The position numbers were made by a program, and so were the translations under genes. This document shows, piece by piece, positions 45,601-55,526 of a stretch of 64,000 nucleotides of DNA (position 1 is the stretch's first letter; every line of letters begins with the position of its first letter). Source of the DNA: Parastagonospora avenae f. sp. tritici 18332-5 (Eukaryota; Ascomycota; Dothideomycetes; Pleosporales; Phaeosphaeriaceae). Under the pieces are notes generated by a model. The model made no database searches. It had not been told where the DNA came from and saw only the letters and a list, made by a program, of their open reading frames with translations. Location: contig JAFJTR010000002.1 in NCBI GenBank assembly GCA_022559985.1, forward strand, positions 992,001 to 1,056,000, in the 5' to 3' direction.

Positions 45601-46294
45601 TCCACCCAAATCCGCCATGCTCGCCGCCGCCGCCCAATCCACCTCCGTCAGCAAAACAGGCAAAACACTAACCCAAGCAAACTTCATCTCTCGCTTGAAT
45701 CCCGCTCGCGAAGCCGTGAGTCGCGAAAATTCCGCCGGTCCTTCCAACGCTGCTGACAACAGCGGTCCAGTCGCCCCGCCGAAGAAATCCGACACCGACG
45801 GCCTCGATCCAGACATCCTCGCCGCTCTCCCCGAAGACATTCGCCAAGAAGTCATCGCCGAACACAAGCGCAAGAAACTCCAAGCCTTCCGCCTCACAGT
45901 GAATAAAGCGAAGCCGAAACCAGCACCACATGTTCCGCGACCAGTTCAGAAGATCAAAGTCCCACGCGCACCGAGACCGACCTTCACGACGCAGAAATTG
46001 AGCAAGGAGCCTGACTTGAGGCGCGCGATGAAGGAGTGGATCAGGGAGTTTGCGCAGGAAGGGCCGTATAGGGAGGATGTAGGTGCGCTGGTCAAGTATT
46101 TGGGGAAGGTTGTGCGGGATGAGAGGGATTTGAGCAAGGCGGTGGGCGTGGTGAAGTGGTTGGTTTGGGTTGTTGATGATCTGCAAGACGAAGGGGTGAA
46201 GGCGGTGAAGTGGGAGGAGGCGTTGGGAAGGGTCAAGGATGGGGTTATTGGGGCGGCGAGGGAGAGGGGGATGGGTGCTGTTTCGTTCAAGTAG
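42632..46294 (+). CDS. REV1: DNA repair polymerase REV1 (deoxycytidyl transferase)
   Basis: An intronless gene of 1220 residues; the start 'MGSRLDKNSESVRKRIEQHTFE' is characteristic. The BRCT domain spans about residues 63-150 ('KGIVAHVNGY', 'GGGFMQYLDGKTTVTHIIA', 'KPAWVVDSIQAGKLLPW'). The Y-family polymerase domain begins near 400. 'ILHVDFDSFFAAVSL' carries the first metal-binding Asp. 'GSEIASCNYPARKFGVKNGM' and 'SVSIDEALVDVS' (SxDE catalytic pair) follow. The little-finger region has 'KSVSAEVNWGVRF'. Three ubiquitin-binding-motif-like 'D(x)xxLAxLPxx(I/V)R' repeats lie near 865, 922 and 1057. A Rev1 C-terminal helical domain for binding other translesion polymerases ends the protein. By family it inserts dCMP opposite abasic or damaged guanine sites and scaffolds Pol zeta in the nucleus. 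Confidence 0.95.
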   Translation: MGSRLDKNSESVRKRIEQHTFESEDGEEYKGSAFGGFTDYFRRKKIKLQNLDADIREQAGDKPPIFKGIVAHVNGYTQPSLNDLHTLIVQYGGGFMQYLDGKTTVTHIIASSLTPKKVVEFRKYRIVKPAWVVDSIQAGKLLPWNEYRVVDEGEKQNVLAFEKGKVLSQANVKARGYRDQTDASWYTGQLRASQAGPSSTPTPSELPRSRFSKQRLPTPDDDIDDIDDINDDLPPSHQPESDPAQQEPSKQKTSTDLVTPPKSSPTIAPLHDSFEDKELDEALHDSMYGDLPPAAQETPAAPQIAPGVFDDRVMDFIVTANNVAPDGRQLTAEEHNAILLRDPKIRKSTVVDPNFLEQYYRESRLHHLSTWKADLKSQLQALASEKTSTQKAKQKRQPGARRYILHVDFDSFFAAVSLKKHPQYKDKPAVVAHGQGSGSEIASCNYPARKFGVKNGMWMKKAQELCPDIKILPYDFPAYEEASRAFYDAILSTGGLIQSVSIDEALVDVSNMCITAGGSDGCNPSEGSTYREQAKADDIARSLREEVKARTECDVSVGIGTNILLAKVALRKAKPAGQHQIKPEEILEFIGELQVQDLPGVAWSIGGKLEEIGIKYVKDIRELSKERLVQALGPKTGEKLWEYARGIDKQEVGEQVVRKSVSAEVNWGVRFENQEQADEFITSLCGELQKRLLKEKVKGKQFTMKVMRRSPDAPLDPPKHLGHGKCDTHNKSLVLGVATNSKEILTKEALSVLRGFGFTPGELRGIGIQMTKLEPMKSATDGSLDGSQRRLQFKSGKTEPVSARKVPPPIVDDDPIQDDPETPRKPKAAVEEEQVAFGAPELNRLTPSRRPLNVMGTQFIMPSQVDPKVLAELPEDIRSKLLRTRQTSPSPVARNASKDDIIRTPTKPLPFTMTALPAQSQLDTDILAALPPEVRAEVLAQYAAGATPASPSRRPRHADQTLLPQSPRKNRIIGISTKKAIAPVKRGRGRPPKSAMLAAAAQSTSVSKTGKTLTQANFISRLNPAREAVSRENSAGPSNAADNSGPVAPPKKSDTDGLDPDILAALPEDIRQEVIAEHKRKKLQAFRLTVNKAKPKPAPHVPRPVQKIKVPRAPRPTFTTQKLSKEPDLRRAMKEWIREFAQEGPYREDVGALVKYLGKVVRDERDLSKAVGVVKWLVWVVDDLQDEGVKAVKWEEALGRVKDGVIGAARERGMGAVSFK

Positions 46295-46542
46295 GTGGAG
46301 AGGTGTTCAAGGCGTCTAAAGGTATACCACGTTGCTATTTCTGTTAATTGAGAAAATATTCATGTAGCTGTATGAAATAAATGAGTCCTTGCGCCTATCC
46401 TAAATCCAGTGTTTGTCTGCAAGTGTCGTGGTGTATATGTGGGTATATCGTCTCCTTTGTTCGTGTCGTGTCGGGGTATCCAAATCCGTATGCAAATTGC
46501 GCCAACCTTTCCAAACCCAAACTCAAAAGCAAAATCCATCAA

Positions 46543-47211
46543 TCACCTCCCCACCCTCCTCCTCCTCCGCCCCGCTAACTCCGCACTCCAAACCCCACTA
46601 AACAAATCCTCACACTCATCTTCATCCTGGCTATCAAACCGCACCTCACCCTCGTCCTCCTCCCTTCCCATCCAACCACTGTCTCCCTCACCATCCATCC
46701 CCTCCCACTCCACCCCCCTAACAACCCTCCCCGTCTCCAGTATAAACTTCCCCACCTTATACTTCTGCCCCTCCTCGACGGCATCCACATACTTCCACCC
46801 AAGCACCGTGCCGCACTGCACGCACGAGATGTCCGCGACCGTGTGTGCGCCCGTGGAGAGTTGGCGCGACACAGGTTTGTGAGTGTGGGTGTTGGGTATG
46901 CTCCCTTTCGCCCATCCACTGCCCCAGAAGAAGGACGTGGATGCAGGTGGAGGTGGGGAGACGAGGTATGCGCGTCCGTGCCGGCCCGTGAAGCCTTTGG
47001 ATATTATGTGCGTGGTGGGGAGGAGGTGGGTTAGGCATTTGTGGCAGTGCAGGTGCGAGGTGGGTGTCGGGGTGGTGGTGGTGAGGAAGGGGGGTTGGGG
47101 TGGGGAGGAGGAGGGCGAGCTGGTCGTGGAAGCGGTGGATGTTGAGGAGCGGCGGCGGAAGGGGAGGGAGGGGAGGAGGTAGAGGGGGAAGGGGATCGGT
47201 GAGGACGGCAT
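46543..47211 (-). CDS. Yippee-family zinc-binding protein
   Basis: A single exon of 222 residues from ATG at 47211. A low-complexity Ser/Thr/Pro-rich N-terminus (about residues 1-52) precedes the Yippee/Mis18-type domain. The first zinc pair is in 'LHCHKCLTHLL' (CxxC). 'ISKGFTGRHGRAYLV' is a strong Yippee landmark. The second pair is in 'GAHTVADISCVQCGTVLGWKYVDA', followed by 'EGQKYKVGKFILE'. The C-terminus is acidic with a final basic 'GRRRRRVGR'. Fungal Yippee-like proteins (Moh1-type) are small zinc-binding proteins of unclear role. The N- and C-terminal extensions make this member about twice the usual length. Confidence 0.87.
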   Translation of the reverse strand: MPSSPIPFPLYLLPSLPFRRRSSTSTASTTSSPSSSPPQPPFLTTTTPTPTSHLHCHKCLTHLLPTTHIISKGFTGRHGRAYLVSPPPPASTSFFWGSGWAKGSIPNTHTHKPVSRQLSTGAHTVADISCVQCGTVLGWKYVDAVEEGQKYKVGKFILETGRVVRGVEWEGMDGEGDSGWMGREEDEGEVRFDSQDEDECEDLFSGVWSAELAGRRRRRVGR

Positions 47212-48704
47212 CGTGGTGTTGTTGTGGTGTAGTCTCGAGAGTGTTGTGTTGAGGTAAGGTATCTTAGTGCCGGTAATGTGTATGGGGGTTTCAGTGTCGT
47301 AGTGTATGGTGGTATCGGTAGAGAGGAGACGCGATACAACGGTCAGCGTTCGAGCTCAGTATGCTTCAAGGTACTATCGCGTGGTATCCACTGTATGGCC
47401 AGACGCGGGGATTATATCCGTCTCATATCACTCGCGCGTAGAGCAATCAGCAATCGTGAGGACCCGGCAGGTTGGTGGAAAGTGTCTGGCTTTGAAGAGG
47501 TCACAACAGGTCGTTTCGCTGGTACAAGAACGCTTCACATGTATTTAAAGAGTACCATGAAGCGGTCAAGCTTCAACTCAGCGCCGAAGCGCGATAGCCT
47601 TTCCTTTGAGGGGTTGTTGTCAGAGGAGGTGCAGGTGACGTGTGGACCTTATCGATAACGCTAGCGTGCCGACCAGCCACTCCCGTCCAAGGTGGGGCTG
47701 GTGGAGGTCAGAAAGGTTGTTCATCCTTCACCGAACGACCGGCAGATTTCAACAACATGCGCGTCTTGACAGCTCGAAACTCATGAGCTCTGTATACTGT
47801 CAATTTTAGACGAGAAACGGACTTTGAAGTGGACAATACATGACTGAATCAAGTCGCGCTCCAGTCGCGCGTGTCGGCCAAGATCATGCGGTCTTTGGAC
47901 GATCTGCCCACTCCAATCACGCTTCACCTCCGATGCTTTCCGGTTGGTTGGCTGAGTTACCTGTTATTCCCGGCCTAAAGCTTCGTGTTGCGCTTCACCG
48001 TTCAGTCTACAACGATATTTCTCATGTGACTACTTCAAGCTCATCGCTGAACCGAGCACGCGAAGAGCTGTGTTGATCCAAATCACAGACAGCATAGTAT
48101 ATGTCTCCAAGCCGAGCGCCCAACAAATGCCTGTTTTTAATATTGGCAATATTGACATTTGTGCAATTTTACATGTTCCGATGTCTCACGGCAAGGAACT
48201 TGGTGGTGCTTTCTTTTTCTGAACGTTATGCTGCATAATTCCTTCACATAGTGGGGTGCTCTTACTTTCTCTTCAATCGTCCACTTCCCCAACTTCTCTT
48301 CCATCGTGTCTCTCTCAATCTCAGTCTCCAACCACCACAACATTGGTTGGGGCGTATTACTAACCCACGGGAACTTTGAATCAATCATCCACCTGTAGCC
48401 ATCGCCAGCATGATGTCTCTCGTACCCACGCGGAAGCGAAAGGACGCGCACAACCAACGATGGGCTTCTCGAAGCAAGGAAAAGATCCGTGTCGTAGAAC
48501 ACTCGGGACAGGACCTACTAGACAACAATTCCAAGCCCGTACAGCCACACACGAACACACAAGCTAGGCGGACCTTCACCAACATTCGCAAAAGCAGCAT
48601 CCGCATCTTCTCTCTCTTTCGTGGTGGCAAGAGTGGGAACATCACTCGACTCTACTTTGTAAACCTCGCTAAAGAGAATCATAGGTCCCATTACAAGTTC
48701 TGCA
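47212..48704. other. Intergenic with a possible 5' exon
   Basis: A 103-codon plus frame starts at ATG 48413 ('MSLVPTRKRKDAHNQRWASRSKEKIRV...') and ends at 48721, overlapping the kinase start in another frame. Its basic N-terminus looks coding-like, but no phase-matched intron to the kinase frame was found. It may be a leader ORF or part of an alternative 5' exon. The rest of the region (47212-48400) shows nothing recognisable. Confidence 0.35.
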
Positions 48705-51460
48705 ATGGTTACCACCAGTGATGACTCCGGTTCAAGCACCCAAGACAGCACTCAGCAATCAGAGACCGTCAAAGCCATTATCCATCATACCCTACGAAGC
48801 TCCAGTATCCGTAATCTCCCTGCTCTCATACCTGAACTCACCCTCCATAATCGAGGATCGTCTCTCCTACAACTCACCAACGCCGCCCTGTTCGATGGCG
48901 AGTCCGAACCTATCCTGGCACCTCGAGACCCACGTCCCAAGGGCCTACATACTACTAGATCAACGCCAGGCTTGTCACGGCAGCTTTCTTCCAAGATTTC
49001 AAATACCCTATTCCACAATGCCACTATCATACATCGCCCTAAATTGAGCTCGCGACCTAGCGTTCAGACAACTTACTTCGAGGGCACGACGCCACAGCCT
49101 CAAAGGGCCGATCTGTCTTCGCAATCTCCCACGTCCGAGATACCATCATTGTCATCACAGGTCCCAAGTGCTCTTTGGAGCAGTAACGACCCACTAAGTC
49201 AATCGACGGCGCCAACTTCACTCGTGTCTTCGGGTGCGCCCATCTCTGCTGAAACAACGCACCGCAACCGAGATTCAACCCATGCTCAAGCTGGCGAATC
49301 TCCCGAGTATGGGCCATCAGCAGAGCGCTTGACTTCGCGATGGCTGGTGTTTCCCCGCCAGGATGCGCCACGACTGGCCAAGCCATCAGTAAAGACTATC
49401 GAGAATGCCGCAGCTGCCAAGGTCTTCTTTGAGTCGCACTTCAACCAGCTTCTCGGAGCAAAAGTCACTCCTCGTTCGATGCGTCGTCGCAACATGGAAC
49501 GCAAGCTTTTCGCAATGGCACTGCCCAACGAGCAACGGCAACAGCAACGCCGAGCCTGGTATGTAGCAGAACATCATCATCTCCGTCAGATGCGCATCAT
49601 GAAGTCGAAAACTCTTGTTCGACAGAGCATCAAAGGCGTTCATGTGTCCAACTACGACATTGTTCGAGTCCTTGGAAAAGGCAGCTTCGGCGTCGTGCGA
49701 CTGGTGCGCGAGAAAAGCGAGCACAGAAGCTCCAGTGGCAGCGAGCCTCGCTCTATCGATCATGTGGATGGCAGCTCGGTTCGCGGCTTCGAAGGTCTGT
49801 CACCACCACTTCGGAAGACTAAGCAGGTGTTCGCAATGAAGGTCATTCGCAAATCCGACATGTTACGCAACAGCCAGGAGGGTCATCTGCGAGCCGAACG
49901 AGACTTCCTGGTAGCGTCGGAGAACTGCCGCTGGGTGGTTCCACTAATGGCAGCCTTCCAAGACAATACCAACCTGTATCTTGTCATGGAGTACATGGTC
50001 GGCGGTGACTTCCTCGGTCTGCTTCTCCGTGAAGACATCCTAGACGAAAATGTTGCGAAATGGTATCTTGCTGAGATGGTTCTCTGCATTGAAGAGGCAC
50101 ATCGCATGAATTGGATACACCGCGATGTCAAGCCGGACAACTTTCTCATCACAGCATCCGGCCACTTGAAGATTTCCGACTTCGGCCTCGCATTTGACGG
50201 TCATTGGTCGCACAACCAGACGTACTACAATGAGCAGCGCTACAGTCTTCTTCGAGACTTGGATTTGGAGGTCCAAGGAGACGCTCTGGACATTCAAGAA
50301 GAAAAAGAGCGCGAAGAAGCGCGACGGACGTTGGACATGATCAACGGAAGAATGCCAGCGCATGGTCCTGCTGTACCAAAGCAGGAAGGAGCGAACGGTC
50401 CTATCGTCGACTGGCTAAATCGCACTCAGAAGCGTCAATTCGCGAAGAGCGTTGTTGGTACCAGCCAGTACATGGCACCCGAGGTTATTCGTGGTGAGAA
50501 CTACGACGGGCGCTGCGACTGGTGGAGCATCGGCATAATATTGTACGAGGTGAGTACTGCGCAAAGTCGGGATTTCTTACCTTTCTAAAACTACGCAGTG
50601 TCTCTACGGCTGTACGCCCTTCTTTTGCGATAACCGTCAAGCGACCAAAGCACGTATATTGGTAAGTTCTAAACGTCTCTTGTCTTGAACTACGCTAAAA
50701 CAATCAGGATCACCGACGGTGGCTTCGATTTCCATCGGAGCAGAGATTCGCCCGTCCTAACATCGATCGTGTACCTCTCATGCCTGTCTCGCGTAATGCT
50801 ATCGACCTCATGATGAGGCTTCTCGAAGAACGGCAAGATCGTCTGTCGGCAAAGCGCTATCGTGAAAACGACTGGGTGCTTCGTGACAAGGCAGTTGGGG
50901 CACGTCGCACACGCAACCTGAACACCACCGGACACATCGTATATCCGAACGATGCCGAGGACATCAAGTCTCATCCCTTCTTCCGCAACATCCAATGGTC
51001 GACATTGCATATGACCAGGCCACCATTCGTACCACGAGTTCATGGGGACCAGCCGATCACAAAGTACTTCGATGACGAGAACGAGATAATGAGCGCTTCG
51101 GACCACCTCAACTCGTCAAGTTATGAAGTCGTAGACGAAATTGTCATGCCCAAACCCGGGGACAATGACATCACTCCTACTGTTCAATCAACCGCCATTG
51201 CTGCTCCAGCCGCGCACGCGCATATCAATGAGTCGGTTCAGAAGGTCAAGCGACGCAGGAAGGAGAAGAAGAGACCTCGAGACAAGTTGCTCCGCGATCC
51301 ACATGTCGGACGTGCGGTGCTTGAGTTGCGCAAAAAGGGCGCATTTGTTGGATACACGTATCGCAGACCAATGTTCTCGCTGCCGGAATTGGACGAGCAT
51401 ATTGCTGTCGCTGCGAGACCGCCGATAACGCGGGCTAACATGGCTACCCTGAGCGCATGA
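48705..51460 (+). CDS. AGC-type Ser/Thr kinase, NDR/LATS-like
   Basis: Three exons, 48705-50549, 50599-50661 and 50708-51460, giving 886 residues. After a roughly 230-residue Ser/Thr-rich tail comes an NDR-type N-terminal regulatory segment ('AKVFFESHFNQLLGAKVTPRSMRRRNMERKL') that would bind a Mob protein. The kinase domain starts near residue 316 with the loop 'LGKGSFGVVRLV'. 'VFAMKVIRKSDM' holds the ATP lysine. 'IHRDVKPDN' (about 470) and 'ISDFGLAF' (about 490) are intact. 'VVGTSQYMAPEVI' (about 583-594) lies about 100 residues later, so the activation segment carries a long charged insert. The C-terminal 'GAFVGYTYRRPMF' (about 848-860) matches the NDR hydrophobic motif whose Thr is phosphorylated. 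Likely a cell-polarity or septation kinase. The true start could lie in an upstream exon. Confidence 0.87.
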
Positions 51461-51636
51461 GCTCAATGAGGCTTGCTGAACAGTGGACTGATGTAACCTC
51501 TCTGTACACGTCGCTTGAATGCTATTCTTTCATCAAAGCGCTGCTGAGCAAGCATTTGACCTTGACGAGGTACCGAAAGTGGAATCTATGAACAAGCTAA
51601 TACAACAGGACCTATGATGCAGTGGTGCACAGTCAT

Positions 51637-53155
51637 CTATAGCTTTGCTCCACCCCTTAATGGTCCTTCTTCACCCTTTCTTGGCTCTTCACCCTTTCTA
51701 GGCTCTGCAACCGCGTTTGAGCTTTCAGGATCCCATCCCGCGATTAAGTCTTCGATCACGTTTGTTTCGTCCTGGCCCCAGACTAACCCGCCAACATTCT
51801 TCCAACTGCCGCTGGCATCTTGACGTAGAACGCGATATGTCGGTACGCCACAGATACCCTTTTCCTTGGCCTCGGCAGTCAGCTCCCGTAGTTTCGCTTT
51901 GACTTCAGGCGCATTAGCTTTCGCGATAAGGTCAGCGCCGTCGAAACCACCCTTCGTGAGTACATCTACTAGCACCCTCTCATCGGATACATTCTCGTCC
52001 TTCTCCCAACACGCCGAGTCTGTATATCAATTAGTCTCAAAACTGTCCAAGTACAAGTCGTCACTCACAAAGCAACGACACAGTCTTCGGCTCCACAATC
52101 CCAACCCTCAACACCGTCGGCGTCCGAATCGGAAACACACTCGCCCAGTTGAAATCGATGTGCGCATGTCCCTTCTCCCCTTGCGCATTTACTGCGTTCC
52201 ACCACGCCGTCCAGTCAACATGATCCTGCCTCGACCAATCCCTTTTCGCCTCGGATATGGCGAGCATGGGCATATTCGGTGCCCCGATTTCGCGAAATAA
52301 GATGCCCAGGAGAAATGGCTTCAATATGATTTCGAGACCAGAGAATTGTTGTTGCAGACGCGCGAGTTGCGTATACCCGAGAAACGCCCAAGGCGAGCTG
52401 AAATCGAACCAAAACTCCAGTTTCGTCTTATTCTGCAATTGAGCCGGGGAATTCGGGAGAGGCACGCATCGCGGCATCAAACTCTGCAACCGCGGTACGC
52501 TCGCCCAACCCTTCTCCCCCACCTTCAGACCAAGCAGCGTCGCCTCAACGAAATGCATCCGATCCTGCCCCCAAAAGAACCTCCCCCTCCCTCCATCCGC
52601 CTCAGGGATCCAAAAGCCCGGCACCCCAAATGCGCCCCGCTCAATCGCCTCCGCAGTAGCTTTTTCCAACTCTTTCCTTGCAGCGGGATCTGCGAAGCAT
52701 GATTCATCCAACCCTTCAATGCCGCACTCTTTAGCGATAGATAGAAGGACGAAAGGATTGGTCATATCCCCTCCTGTAACCCAGTACCCCTCAAACAGCC
52801 CACGCATCAATTTCTCCCTCTCCTCCCCATCTACACAGTACAACATCCTCAATGCGTTGACGCTCTTCATCGGATGTGCTGCAGGCTGTTTAAAGCCCAC
52901 GCCATACCGGCGCAACGTGCGCGCCATGGATGCGCTGGTAACAGCTTTCTTGGTCGCGTTAAACACATCAGATGCAGAGCCTGCTGCGCCCTGCGGCGCG
53001 GCTGTCGAGCGGTATATAGCGCCTAGAAGTACGGGGCGCAGAGTTAGAGGGGTGGATGTGCGCGTGGCGAGGGCGCGGACGCGCGTGGAGGCGATGTAGG
53101 CGAAGGGGCAGGATATGTCGAAGTTGAAGGTTAGGGTTGGGGAGGGGGAGGACAT
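51637..53155 (-). CDS. Tandem two-domain DsbA / GST-kappa-like protein
   Basis: Two exons, 53155-52069 and 52019-51637, giving 489 residues. The ATG at 53155 was chosen because the upstream in-frame codon is not ATG. Two copies of the DSBA-like thioredoxin domain (2-hydroxychromene-2-carboxylate isomerase/GST kappa) lie end to end. Copy 1 has 'TFNFDISCPFAYIAST' near residue 10 and 'GAFGVPGFWI' plus 'FFWGQDRMHFVEATL' near 190-215. Copy 2 has 'EFWFDFSSPWAFLGYTQLARL' near 250 and 'GICGVPTYRVL' plus 'LVWGQDETNVIEDLI' at its end. Copy 2 keeps Ser-Pro at the GSH-activating position, while copy 1 has Cys-Pro. The family acts on glutathione conjugates in mitochondria or peroxisomes. No targeting signal is clear. 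Substrate unknown. Confidence 0.87.
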
Positions 53156-53607
53156 TATAGTGGGTTGCACGGAATTCGAGCCAAGGATAGACGTTTCGTT
53201 TTGCGAAATTTTGTTTTGGTGCTTGGGGTAGATGGTGGTGAGGAATTACCGGTATGGTCTGTCGAGTCGTGATGGCTAGTCTCGGATACATGCTGGGTAG
53301 TGTGGGGTAAATGCAGGTACGCCTGTCTTACAGCCGAGGTACTTGTAATACGTGCGCAAGGAATTGGTCTTGTAACTGAACGAGATTAGGTATAGCATCA
53401 TATGAGAAGGCCCATCCTTCGAAAGCTATTATGAAGACTTTCTAGTGTTCTCATGGATTCTACACTGAGACGGAATCAAGATCGCTGCACTTAGCTCACG
53501 CTCGATTCCAAAGACGTGGGTCGTAAGATTCTCATGGATTATATTTAGATACAGACATTTCGTTTGTACAGGATATCCTGTCACCTAGTTTTACATGGCT
53601 AGTGGCT
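53156..53607. other. Intergenic, no supported gene
   Basis: This is the promoter of the two-domain DsbA-like gene and the 3' flank of the sedolisin gene. Nothing else recognised. Confidence 0.5.
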
Positions 53608-55438
53608 TCACGCCCTGTACCGGCTAGGTACCGCAGCCTTAAGCAGCTTAGGGAAGTTCGGCGTTCCCAGACCAGTCACTGGATCCCACCCAGCAGTTGC
53701 GTTCCATCCCGCGTAGGGAATGACTGGGCTGCCATTCGGCGGCCCGTTAAAACGAGCATGGCCATCGCATCCCTTGCTTCCACCGAGAACAATGTCGTTG
53801 AGCGCGTCAGGGTGAGAGTATAGCAGTGGGTTCAAGAATCCCAGAGTCGGCTTCTTCGCCCTCAAGCGCGCGTCGTTGAGAAGACCAATCACACCAGCGA
53901 ATGCGGGCGCCGAGGCAGATGTACCCTGGAAACCCTTGAGCTTGCCCTGGTCGTAGACTCTGAAGCCGTATCCTTGGGCTGCAACGTCGGGGAATCCACG
54001 GCCGTGACGGTTGAAGTAAGGTTTGAAGTTCTCGCCGAGGTGGTGGAAGTAGGCCTTGACAGCGTCGTCTTGGTACGACGGGCGCTTCCAGTAGTCGGAG
54101 AAACCACCAGATGAGAAGCCCGTGGCGGTCTCGTTGAGGAAACGAGTCGATCCGACGGAAGTGACGAAGGGGCAGGCAGCGGGGTACTGGGGCTGGAATT
54201 TGGTCGTGTTCTTGCCGTCGTTACTCTGGCATGCGGATCCAGGGCCGCTATCTCCAGAAGAGAAGATGACGGAGACGCCACGGGAACCGAGTTGAGCGAA
54301 CAAGTTGCATACGGAGAGAGCGTATGACTTGGGTACACTCTGCTCATTCTCGCCGTAAGAGGTAGAAATGACTTGAGGAAGCTCAGACTGGGGGAGCTTA
54401 AGCACGCCCTGTAGGAACTCAAGATAGGGCTCGTTGGCGCTATCAGCCTCGTCGGGCTGGTCCAGGTCAGCGACCCATGGGCCGCGGCCACCAGTGCTGA
54501 ACTCGGTAACTGGCAGAGGGGCGCTGACACCGACGATGTACTGTAGGTCCAAGTTGGCCTCACCACTGTCTTGTGTGGTGTTCTGGTCGTTGAGGCCGCC
54601 GCTGAACTGGACGACAGAGAAGTTCTGGCCAACTGCTTCCGGGAGGTAGTCCTTCTCGAAGAGGGCGAGGTCATTGTAGCGAGCGTACTGCTCCAAGTAA
54701 GAGGCAAAAGCGACCTTGGAACCACTCTTAGGATCGGCCTTGTAATCGATCTTGTAGAGAGTCTTCAAGCACTGAGGAGTGATGGTGGCATCGCAGTTGA
54801 CGGTGTTGTTAGCAACAGCAGCGAACTGAAGACCAACAATCTCGTGCGCGACCTCGTTGTTTTGGCGGATCGCAGCAAACCGAGTAGTGGGCTGGATCAA
54901 GTTGATGTGATCCGCAACCTCGTCTGGTACGGAGTACTCAAGTGTACGAAGGACCTTGCGGGGCTTGGCCTCCTCGCTCACGTACCAAGCGAACTGGGTG
55001 TCGAGCATCTTGTTGGCAACGCCAACAGTTGTCTTGAAAGTGACCCAGTCGCTGTCGATCTCGGCATCGTTGATACCGGCGGCCTTCAGCCATGCAGACA
55101 CTGAAGCAACAGTCTCGCTACTTGGCTGGATCATCCTCTTCATTTCCTCGTGTGAGCCATAGTGAGCACCGTAGCTCGGGTGGCTAGGCGTTGAGATGTC
55201 AATCACATGTTGCTCGAAACCTGCAACGTCGCCTTGCTGAAGAGCAATCTGGAGCTTGACGATCTGCTCGTTCGTAGCAAGACCTTGCATCTTCCATCCT
55301 GCATCGATGTTAGTAGGAGATGTGAATGCGGGCGCAAGGCAACATACCTTCCGGGGTGCTGAAAAGCTTCTCAAATGGCTCAGCAAGAGCGCGAACCGCC
55401 AAGAGAGAGCCAACAAGGAACGAGAGGATGGGCGCCAT
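53608..55438 (-). CDS. Secreted sedolisin (S53) / tripeptidyl-peptidase
   Basis: Two exons, 55438-55348 and 55298-53608, giving 593 residues. The ATG at 55438 gives a signal peptide 'APILSFLVGSLLAVRALA'. An activation pro-domain follows ('LQIALQQGDVAGFEQHVIDISTPSHPSYGAHYG'). The catalytic core holds the Glu/Asp pair in 'GEANLDLQYIVG' (about 275 and 279). The oxyanion Asp is in 'IFSSGDSGPGSAC', and the Ser is in 'GTSASAPAFAG' (about 492). The calcium site is 'LNDIVLGGSKGC' and 'GWDPVTGLGTPNF'. All catalytic residues are present. By family it is an acid serine-carboxyl peptidase active outside the cell. It is similar in layout to fungal tripeptidyl-peptidases and likely aids protein use at low pH. 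Confidence 0.93.
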
Positions 55439-55518
55439 CTTTGCCACCGTGGGAAGTAGGACCTGAATTGAAAGACCTGAAGGCGATGCAGATCTCCTGA
55501 ACACAAGCAATGCATCTC

Positions 55519-55526
55519 TTTATATA
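55519..55526 (-). promoter_or_regulatory. TATA box of the sedolisin gene
   Basis: The minus strand reads TATATAAA about 80 bases upstream of the ATG at 55438, a good fungal TATA position. Motif match only. Confidence 0.5.
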
